DNA of 64,000 nt from Margaritifera margaritifera (lineage: Eukaryota > Mollusca > Bivalvia > Unionida > Margaritiferidae): NCBI GenBank assembly GCA_029931535.1, contig JAQPZY010001596.1, positions 1,960,001 through 2,024,000 of the forward strand. The letters run 5' to 3'. The notes beneath the pieces are model-generated. The model worked only from the letters and a program-made list of their open reading frames with translations. It ran no database searches and was not told the DNA's origin. Both the position numbers and the translations under genes were made by a program. Positions 32,401-44,400 of the stretch are shown one piece after another (position 1 is the stretch's first letter; each line of letters starts with the position of its first letter).

Positions 32401-35400
32401 ATGATCATTATCAGCATGGGGTTGTCACTAAAAGACTTCTTATGATGTCTTGTTGGTTGTAAATGAAAATAGTAATAATCTGACCTCCAGTATGGCTGTC
32501 ACAATGGTCATCTGGAAAATCTTATTATGGCTACTTCTCCTAGATGGTTGCTCATATTGACATTGTGCTTTCACCAGAAGACTTCTTATGATGTTGAGTT
32601 GGTCCTAAATGGAAATGGTGCACATCTGATATTCGGTATGGCCACCATGACAGAAATCTTGAAATGTTGTTATTGTTACTACTCCAAAATGGAAAGTCAT
32701 ATCAACATTGGGTTTTCACCAAAGACTTATTATAATACCTTGTTGGTTCTAAATTGAAATGGTGCTAATCTGACATTCAATATGGCCATCATGGTGGCCA
32801 TCTTGAAAATCTTGTTATCACTACTCTTAAATGGAAAGTCATTTTGACATGGTTTTCATCAGAAGAGTTCTTTTGGTGTCTTATTGGTCCTAAATGAAAA
32901 TGATGCAAATTGACTGTCAATATGGTCATCATTGTGGCCATCTTGAAAATAGTGTTATCTCTACTTCTTGTAAATGGATGGCTATATCAAAATGGGGTTT
33001 TCACCAGTACACTTCTTAGGATACCTAGTTGGTCCTAAATGAAAATTGTGCCAATCATACATCCAATATGGCTGCCACGATGGGTGTCAAGAATATCTTG
33101 CTGTTGCTGATCCTAAATGAAAATGGTGTCAATCTGATATCCAATATGTCCACTACAACAGCTAATTTGAAAATCTTGTTATCACTGAAGAATATCAGAG
33201 ATGGTTTCAACTCTAAGCATTAAAAGGAAGAAATGGTCTTCTCCTGAATTCCTTGAAATTCTTTTTGCCTAGTAGTGTTAGTCCCTTTTTGGGACTTTTG
33301 TTTCTAAAAAAAAATGTTTGAATTACACACATTTCAAATTGCCATTAATGTCTCCAAAAAAAATTACCATGTAATAAACATAATGATCTTTCCAAATTAT
33401 TCCACATTCGTCTCTGACTTTTTTTGGCTGGATTGCAAAGCAGTTCTGGCTCATGGATTAATGAAGTCTGCCAATCTATATATCTGTTTTTCTGGCATTA
33501 ATGCTGAGGTTAGGGTTTTAACTTAGGTCATTTTCTCAGACACTGTTGCTTGTAGAGTCACTTGACTTGGTCAGTAGATGCTTCATGAGGAATACAGCAA
33601 CTCTCAGTCAAAAACAGGTCAATGATCCATATCTCATTTTTCATTAATTTTTGTTTACCCTTTTTTTAAGCTCAACTTCTCTAGGTAAGTGTTTGCATTT
33701 AGCTGAGTTTCCTTGGCACTGTTGCCTGCAGAGTCATGTAATCTGGGATAAAGTTTCACCCTTCGGTGAAAACTAGGTCACTGTGACCAGTATTTCCCAC
33801 CACAGTGACCTGCATTAACCTTTGTGCAGCGTTGCACACAGGATCCCATGGGTAGGGGACACTGTCCCCCTCCCTCCATATCTAGGGGACACACAACATT
33901 TTTGAGGGACAAATGAAAATAATAGTACATATATGTAATGCACTAATAGTGCTATAGAAATGAGATAATAGCATTTGTTTCAACAGTTTTGCCACCTTAA
34001 CTTGGTGATCTTCACTGTACTATCATATTGTCCTTGAATACTTACATTAGTGCAATTAAAGTTTTATCACGTGCTCAAGTAATTCATGAAAACATTAATA
34101 TGTTTGAATATCTGGTTAACCTGAAATGAGCTGCACCATGGAATTTTCCGTTCCGGGTCTTGCTTGCATTTAACTTTAATGTACACTTATTATCTGTAAT
34201 AAATACATATGTTTTTTGAATTACTTTTCTTTCCAAACTAACAAGTCATTAATTAAATGATAAATTTTGTATTTGCATAAATTTAGTCTCCTTTGTCATT
34301 AATTCAACCTTAAAAATAAACTGAATCTTCCTCACGATAGGGATGACTTCAATCTTGAAAATCCATTACACTAATAGCTGTCAAGCACTTTACATTGCAA
34401 CTCAGCCGACTACCACAAACTTTGAATGTTTTCATTGCCAGATACATTGTTTCAAAATAGCTATTCTTTGCCATGTTACAGTTTTATCACCTTTTGCAAC
34501 TTTGACCATTGCTAGTGCCAACAGAGACATGGGTGGACATCCAATAATGAAAAGTTATAGGTGTATTTTTCCCAAAAAATTCTGGGGAGCACACAGGGTC
34601 AAGATTTGGGGGACATAGGACAAAAGATTGCGGGAAACCCACGAGCCTGAACTCAATGTACAACACTGCCATTGTGTTTAGCTTAGTTTCTTGGGCACTA
34701 TTGCCTGTTAACATGTTACTTGGTTCATGGATGTGTCATGAAGAGTACATCACCCTTAAGTGAAAGGTAAGTTAGTGTGACCTACCGGTTATTGGTGGTT
34801 TTCTTGTTATATTGTTGTTTCATCTTTTACCATAAATCATTTTATCAATTTACACTTCATTATTCTTCCAGGCTGTTGTCAAAGCCTGTGAGAGTTTGGC
34901 AGAATCTGGCAAAATAACAGAGAAAGCTTATGGAAAACAAAAGGTGTATGTTGCTGATCAGGTATGTGTCATTGGTGTAGGAGTTGTTTCCCTTTGAATT
35001 TTGCCACTGTGCCAAAGATATTTAATTTGAGTTTCTTCTGTGCTCCAATTCCAGCAATTGTCTTGAACATCAGGTCATTTGTTCCTTAAAAGAAAAGAAG
35101 AAATATCAGTAGGATTTATACTTTTTTTGTAATAAATGAATATCAGTAGGATTTCATTTCTTTGTTAATCCTGCCTTAGCAGAACCTCAACATAGCAATC
35201 ACTTTGGTATCCATGTGTGTGTCCATACATTCATACTCCTGTCCACACCATCCATTAACCTCAGACAAATCAGTAAGATTTCTTTTTATGTTGTTCACCA
35301 TACACTTTGGCATCCATGTGTGTGTTCATACACCCATGCTCCTGTCCACACCCTCCATGAACTCGAGGCAGATCAGCAAGATTTCTCTTTATCTAGTCTG

Positions 35401-38400
35401 CCATGATGGAAGCTGAACATAACAATCACTCTGGCATCCATGTGCATGTCTGTACGTCTGTCCACACTGTTGATTAACCTCAATGTCAAAGTTTCTACTT
35501 ACGTAAATAATAGGCAGGCTCGACTAAAATGGGGTCTCTTGTCTTTTGTAACCAGACCATATTAAAATTATCACAGCTGTAGTGAAACCTTATTAAAATA
35601 TGCTTCTGTTTTTCACACCCGTCATATAAAAATTCTTGTTAAAGAACACAAATTACGCCTTTGTCTTAATTATTGTCTCACCTTGGAATGGCAAGACATG
35701 TCACTTTTTTGGTGGCAAAGGTGTTGGCATCAATATTATGATTTTGAAAGACATGTTATATTCCACATTAGTTGTTTATTTGACTAAAACTTTGGTAAAA
35801 CATTACTATATGCCTAACATTTGTATTCAGGCATACTAATGTTTTCCCATCTTGCCTGCTAAAGCAGAAAGCTGTATCATACTGTTGATGGGCTACATGC
35901 TACATTCGACAAAAGCCTTGTCTGTCTCAATTTTTTTTCTCACTTTCTCCATTTATTACCCAAAGAAGTAAGACATAGTTATGGCCACTTCTGAACTAAA
36001 ATGGGGGGAATTAGAAGGCACATTTAAACACTTAAACTCTCTTGATTACCCCTGCCACCCATGTTTATTTAAGTGTTATCTGATCCGCCAATACATGTAC
36101 CTTTAATTCTGAAATATCTCTTACCAACTTTCAGTGGCTTAAGTACTATGCACATTCAGATTCTATAAACATGTTGCAGTCAAAGTTCCCTGAAGTAGAT
36201 GAGAATGAGATCCAGCAAATGGATGCGAAGATTGCTCAGCTGACAGAAAAAGTACAAGACAGCATGGAATGTGTCAGAAAACTGGAACAAGGTATAATTA
36301 CAACAATGTTTGAGTTACCTATGTATGAATTCTCTTTTTTTTTCTAAATTGTATGCAGGCCTTATTATGAATGTATGTATGTACCAGTATGTATATATGT
36401 ACATATATGTTATTCGTTACATAGATTGATAGGTGGGTCATATGGGTGCATATCAACTGCCTGGGTTTTATACACCTTGAACTGAATTTGAGTGGTATAA
36501 ATACCTTGCTTATCGATCTATAGGACAAATTTGTTTTGTTACAGAATGCTTTTTTCATATCTAAATAAACTATGTAAACTTTTTTGGGGCATGCATGCTG
36601 TCATGTCATATGAAGATAAAAAATGATATTTATATCTGCTTGTTAAATGTCTCCTTTAACATTGTTAACAAGTACATTTTAACCCTGAAGTATATATAAA
36701 GATACTTGAAAATAATAAAAACATGAAGAAAAAATATTACCCATGGCATACATCCCAATAACCAATAATACATTGCATACAGACTCGTACACACAACTAA
36801 ACAAGGAATGTACAGTGTCATATAAAATTGTGATTGATCAGTCAGATTCAGAGGACTTTATTCTGCAGTATAATGTGTATGTATGTATGTATATGTGTGT
36901 ATGTATGTATGTGTGTGTATGTATGTATGTGTGTGTATGTATGTGTGTGTATGTATGTATGTACGTGTGTGTATGTATGTATGAAAACATGTATGTATAC
37001 ATATGTATGTATGTATAAATTTATCTATATATCTATATGTGTAGTTTGTTACTAATAGGCATTTCTACACATTAAATACAATTTAATAGAGTTGTCACCC
37101 AGAAAATGTGGCAAAGTAAAGCTGATGGAACCTTGAATGCATTGCAAATCACTGATTGCTGCTCACAAGTGCCATAAAGTATTATGATGTTGTCCATCTG
37201 TCCATTCATCCATTCATCTGATAAGAATTTCATTTCTGCGCAATATTGAGAGTACTCCATCATTTTCTGTTACCAATCATTTTAGAAGGCTTGCACTTGT
37301 TGAAAGGAAGAAGCCTATTGATTTTGGGGTCAAAGGTTAAAGTCACTGTATCTAAAAGAAGAAAAATAGTTTTTGTACAGTAAAATCAGTTCTAAATATC
37401 AGACCTAGACCAAACTTTGTGGACAGCTTGCACTTGAGATAAAAAAGAAGCATGTATATTTTGGGGTCAGAAGGTCAGTGTCACTGACCGAAAAAAGGAA
37501 AATGGTTTCTGCACAAAATTTCAGTTCTTGACCATGTATCATCACCAAAGTTTGTGAATGACCTACACATTTGGTGAGAAGGAAGCCTATTGAATTTGGG
37601 GTCAAAATGGTCAAAGATCAAAGTAACTGACTGAAAGAATAATTTTGTTTGTTTGTTGAATAATAACTTAGTTTGAGACCACATATCTTGACCAAAGTTT
37701 GTGGAGGGCTTGCACTTAAGGTATGGTAGAGGCCTATTGATTTTGTGGTTATAAGGTCCAAGGTCAAGGTCATTGTGCCTAAAAAAAACCCCAGGTTCTG
37801 CAAAGTAAGTTCCTTGACCAAGCTTTTTGTATGACTATAATAAAAGAAAACTATAGATTCTGGAGTCTAATGGTCAAAGGTTATGGTAATCGAAAGTCTG
37901 ATAAGAAATAAATGGTTTCAGTACATTAAGTTTAGCTCAAGACAGCATACCTTGACCAAATGTCTGGGTCATTGAAACCCATTGGTCAGTAATCTCCAGA
38001 ATCAACAATGCCCTGCTAGTGCCTACATACTGGACTATTAAAGACAGGGCTGTTGTATAATTTGCTATCCATGGTCCTGTTCTTAATCAAAGAATGTATC
38101 ACTTAAACAAAGTCAATAACCAATAATGTTACATCAATATGCTTATAGAAAAAGCATGGCATCAGCAAAAGCATACCAAAAGTTCATGGTGATAATAGGG
38201 AAGTTAATATTTTTATATAAATTTTGAATGAGTTTTTACACACATGTGTACAAATGAAATGAGAGCTTCATGATATTTACATGCTTATTTACAATGAATT
38301 GCCAATTCATGACTTTAAAAATCCTTCATTCGTTTGAAACACATGGTTATTTTTTTTGTCCATGAGGTTGTAATATTATCTTGCCTATTTCTGTTTGTTA

Positions 38401-41400
38401 ATTCATGTATTTATTTATTCACTTATTCTTTCAATCACTTGTACAGAGTTGAAGACTTTAAATAGCAGCATGTCAACAGAGCAGGCCAAAGCTCAACTTA
38501 AGCAACTAGAAACAGAGGTATGGGGTTACTGAACATCACTAATCCAGACTATTTTTTAGCTCTACTGGTCATAGACCAGAAGAGCTTATGGGGATGGTCT
38601 GTTGTACGTCATCCGTCCATTAGCACAAGTTTGTTATTGCTGCTTCTCCTAAACCACTTGGAAGATTGTCATGGAACTTTACACACATTCTTCCCATGGT
38701 CTAGTTGGTCCTTGATGAAAATGGTGCTGCTCAGACATCCAATATGGCTGCCACAATGGCATTCTTGAAAATCATGTTATCACTACTCCTCCTGAATGGA
38801 TGCTTATATCAACATGGACTTTTCACTGAAAACTTCTTACGATGTCTAGTTGGTCCTAAATGAAAATAGTGCAGATCTGACATCCAATATGGCTGCCATG
38901 GCAGCCATCTTGAAAATCTGGTTATTGCTACTCCTTCTGAATGGATGGTCATACCAACATGGGGTTTTCACTGAAAGACTTTTATGATGTCTACTTAGTC
39001 CTGAATGAAAATGGTGCCAATCTGAATCCAAAATGACTGCCATGGCAGCCATCTTGAAAATCTTGTTATTGCTACTCCTCCTGAATGGATGGTCATACCA
39101 ACATGGGGTTTTCACTGAAAGACTTTTTATGATGTCTACTTAGTCCTGAATGAAAATGGTGCCAATATGAATCCAATATGGCCACCATGGCAGCCATCTT
39201 TGAAGATATTGTTATAGCTACTCCTCCTACATAGATGGTCATATCAACATGGGTTTTTCACTAAAAGACTTCTTATGATGTCTAGTTGGTCCTAAATGAA
39301 AATGGTGCAGATCTTACATCCAATATGGCTGCCATGGCAGCCATCTTGAAAATCTTGTTACTGCTATTCCTCCTGATTGGATGGTCATACCAACATGGGG
39401 TTTTCACTAAAAGACCTCTTCTGATGTCTACTTAGTCCTGAATGAAAAAGGTGCCCAAAAATGGTGCCAATCTGAAGTCCAATATGGCCACCATGACAGC
39501 GATCTTTGAAAATATTGTTATAGCTACTCCTCCTACATAGATGATCATATCAACATGGGGTTTTCACTAAAAGACTTATTATGATGTCTATTTGGTCCTA
39601 AATGAAAATGGTGCAGATCTTACATCCAATATGGCTGCCATGGCAGCCATCTTGAAAATCTTGTTATTGCTACTCCTCCTGAAAGGATGGTTATATGAAC
39701 ATGGAGTTTTTACTAAAAGACCTCTTTTGATGTCTACTTGGTCCTAAATGAAAATGATGCTGATATGACATCCAAAATGACTGCCATGGCAGCCATCTTG
39801 AAGATCTTGCTATCGCTACCACTCCTGAATGGATGGTCATATCAACATGGGGTTTTCACTGAAGGATTTCCTATGATGTCTAGTTAGCCCTAAATGAAAA
39901 TGGTGCTGATCTGGGGTCCAATATGGCCACCATGGCAACTATCTTGAAAATCTTCTTATTGCTACTTTTACTGAATGGATGGTCATATCAACATGGGATT
40001 TTCACTAAAAGACTTCTTATGACGTCTGCTTGGTCCTAAATGAAAATGGTGCCAATCTGAAGTCAAATATGGCCACCATGGCAGCTATCTTGAAAATCTT
40101 ATCATCACTACTCCTGAACAGAAAGTTATATTGACATGGGGTTTTCACTAAAAGACTTCTTATGATGTCTAGTTGGTCCTAAATGAAAATGGGGCAGATC
40201 TGACATCCAGTATGTCCGCCATGGCAGCCATCTTGAAAATCTTGTTATTGATACTCCTCCTGAATGGATAGGCATATCAACATCGGGTTTTCACTAAAAG
40301 ACTCCTTAGCATATCTACTTAGTCCTGTATGAAAATGGTGCTGATCTTTCATCTGATGTTCAATTCATATGTTAGCACAAGTTTGTTATCACTACTCCTT
40401 CTAAAGTATTTTCAGGATTGCCTTGAAACTATATATATATATATACATACATACACATGCAGATATAGATTAAGATCTCTGATCATAACTATCAAGTCAC
40501 TTAGAACATAATTTTCCATGGCACTATGAACTGTGACTTGCATTGTGTGTTGAAAGAGGTCTCATCATGACTAGATTCATTGTCTTCTGCACTTTGATGA
40601 AGTATATCTGGGTCTACCTGGGCTTGAAGAGAGGAGGTGTTATATATTTAGGCACTATGTGGCTTGTGCCTGCCTTTACTTTGACTTTCATTATCTTGAT
40701 TAGTAGTATTGTCTTGTACAATTTGATGAAGTGTATTTGAGTCTACCAGAGCATGGGGAAGGGAGGTGTTAAGTAATTAGGCCCCGTGTAGCTTGTGTCT
40801 ACTTGAGCAAGAGAGTTTGTTTTTATGGCTTTGCTTGACAGGCACAGATAAGAGTGGAGGATATGGATCAAGTTGAGGATGGCTCTGGTGACAGTGGTAG
40901 TGTAGATCTATTGTTTATGTCTTAACACAGTTCAAGAAATCCATTGTAAGTCCAAGCCAAGCATCCACTGCCCTGAAATAAAATGGTATTTGTTGATGGA
41001 AATACAGTATATTTAACTTTATTTTCACATGAAGTAGTGATTTTGAACTCATGCTATGAGTATTTGTAGAGTTGGAAATTAGTCCTAGGTTCATTCATCT
41101 GCTTCAGTGATGAGATGTTCCTGACATGGATAAGGCTACTGTCTTTTTTTTCTTGTATGTGGATAAAATCGGGAATTATGTATGAATTTACTTTACCACA
41201 TCATGGATATCCTCTTGGGTGAATCCAGAGAACTCAGATAGACTGGATCCATTGAAAATTTTCTACAGTACTGACATTGCTAGATTTACCACCATTTTAT
41301 TTGTGGGCATAACTCTGGTAAGTATTTAAAAAAAATAATACAATTTTTAACAGCATCAGTCACAATGAGGATTTACCAACAGCATTTAAGTACTTAGATG

Positions 41401-44400
41401 AACAATATCCATGATTACAAAAATACAAGATGAATGAATAATCGTATGATATTCACTGATTTTGACAAAGTACTTCTGAGCAATTGTTTACCTGGCCACC
41501 ATCTTGCAGCATGAATGAAATGATGCGAAACTACATGTTTTTATCATTCAAAGTGGTAGACATTGTTAAAAGGAAGAAATGGTCTTATCTTGATTTCTTG
41601 GAAATTCTTTTCTCCCAGTAGAGAGTCAGTATCTTCGACGGACTCTTGTTTATCTTTGTCTTGGAATACAAATAACAACAATTTCTGATATGCTGTCATT
41701 TAGATTCTTTGAACTGATTGATTTATCCAGATTGATTGGGATTCACCTCTGTAAATGAGTTTCAGAAAAAGAACATTACTCTTAGCAACCGATTCAAAGT
41801 AAGTCTGATTAACAGTCTTTTAAAATGGCAAACTGTGTAGCAAGTTCATAACTTCCCTTGCTTACCTCCCTTACTAGCATAATTTTCCCATGATAAACCC
41901 ATGCTTAATAAGCCCAAAATAGAATTAATGAATTTATGGTAAAGAAGCCTTGTAGAACAATAAACCCACCCTCACTTTATAACAAATGTACAGGGCTGAC
42001 TGCCTGAGTTTACCATAGGAGAAATACTGTATATACTTGTGTACAAATCAGATCCATCTGCAAATTGCATGGAACCAGGTCTTCTGTAGCATAACATGCT
42101 GGCAGATCTGGGCCTATGCAATTTGTTAGGCTTATTCAGTAGAACAAATGATTTAGACCCTGATTTGCTGGTGCATTATGCAATGGCAGATCAGGGTCCA
42201 TGTGGTTTGCAGTCAAAACCAACTTATACACAAGTACATATAGTACTGTATATTCTGTTTATTAGTCAACAGTTCAATTGAAATATGGTCAGAGCTGAGG
42301 TAAATCAAGTCTGTGAAATCAAATTTTTTATTTGTGAGAATTATGCACATAGAAAACAGTAGGAAACTGAGTATACACTGAATATTCCATGAAAAAATGG
42401 CTAGAAAATGTTGAAATTACGACCACTTGAATTTACGTTTGATATATAATAATAGTCACCTTTAGGTCCACATAAGTGAAATAATGGTAATAAACAAACC
42501 CAATAAGTCGATTCTGCAATGTAAATAGGTGAATTATATGTGTGCAAAGAAACCATCTTGGAAATGACATATGCTACTTATGAAGTACCCATGATTATTG
42601 GCATGACAATTAATCAGAATAATCAAAGATTGGTCAGAAAAGTCAAATGACCAAGAATTGGACTCTGATTTTCTATATTTGAATATAAACAGTTAAAGAT
42701 TTTTTTTCTTTAACAGTTTAACTTTTTTGGGATGAAATCTTCCCAAAAAAGTCAAAAATGTTAATTAAAGCTTCTTTGTAATTAATATAGCCTTCCATGT
42801 TTTCATTTTTTTTTCTTCATTTCTCCCGTAACTTTGCTGGTCGTAGGGGCGCCACTGATGACTTTGTGACAATCTCTCTCCATTTTGCCCTGTTCTCCAC
42901 TGCTCTTTGGGACTTTGCAAAGTCCATGCCTGTCCACTCTTTGATATTGTCTTCCCATCTCTTCTTCTGTCTGCCTCGTTTTCTCTTTCCTCTCACTGTG
43001 CCCTGTAGGATTGTCTTTGACAGGCCAGTTGAGTGTGAGACGTGACCATACCATCGTAGTTTGCGTTTCTTTACAGTGGTGAGAAGATCTTCATAAGGTC
43101 CAATTGCACCTTGGATTTTAGTGCACACCTCTGCATTAGAGACGTGGTCTAAGTATGAGATTTTCAGAATCCTTCGATAACATCTCATCTCTAAGGCATG
43201 GATTCTTCTCTCTAATTCTGCTGTTAGGATCCATGTCTCACATGCATATAGGAATATGGACATGACAAGGGAGCGCATAAGCTTGATCTTGGACCCAAGC
43301 GTGATGTTGCTGTCTTTCCAAATAGGCTTCAGCCTAGCCAGAGCAGCTGTTGTCTGCACAATCCTGGAAAGAACCTCAGGTTTTGAATCTTCATCAGAGG
43401 CGATAGCACCTAGGTACTTGAAGCTTGTTACTGTGCCCAGCTTCTGTCCATTCACTCTTATTTCCTTTTGGATGCCACTCTAGTTGTTTGTCATTAGGTT
43501 TGTCTTTTCAGCGTTGATCTCCATCCCATATCTTAGTGATGCTTGATTGAGATGGTTCACTAAGATTTCCATTTCTTCTTCATCTCCTGCTAAGCCATCG
43601 GTATCATCTGCGAAGCGCAGGTTGGTGATTGTTCTGCCTTCAACACTGACACTGCCCTCATGGTCTTCCAAGGTGTCGGATATGATCCTTTCCAGGTAGA
43701 TGTTGAAGAGAGTGGGTGAGAGAAGGCACCCCTGTCTGACTCCGACTGTGGTTCTGAACCAGTCTCCTATGTTGCCATTGACGAGAACTGTACTAGTCGC
43801 CTTGTCATAGAGGGTTTCTATAGTGCGGATTAGTTTTGCGTTTATGTTGTATATCCGCATGGTGGCCAACAAGGCTGCATGCCATACCTTGTCGAAAGCC
43901 TTCTTGAAGTCAATGAAGACATGATAGAAGTTCTGTTGATGCTGGAGATATTTTTCTTAGAGGATTCTAAGATTGAAGATCTGTTCTGTAGTGCTACGTC
44001 CTGCTCTGAAACCTGCCTGTTCTTCCACAATGATGTGCTCTGCTTGGGGTTGCAGTCTGTTGAGGATGATCTTAAGCCTAACCTTGCTTGGGTGCCTGAT
44101 GAGACTGATTGTTTGGTAGTTCCGGCATAGTTGTAGATTCCTTTTTTTAGGAAGAGTCACTTTCAGAGACTGGGTCCATGGGGTGGGCCATTCTCCTGTT
44201 TGCCAGATTTGGTTGCAGATTGTTGTGAGGACATCTATCATGGAAGTTCCTCCTGCTTGAACAAGTTCTGCTGGTATATTTTCTACCCCAGCTGACTTCC
44301 CCTTCTTTAGTGCCTTTACTGCAGCCTCTACTTCGTCCCTGAGGATCGGGTGGTCAACCTCTGTTGTGGTCAGTGGTACGTTTAGTACAGCTTGGTCTCC

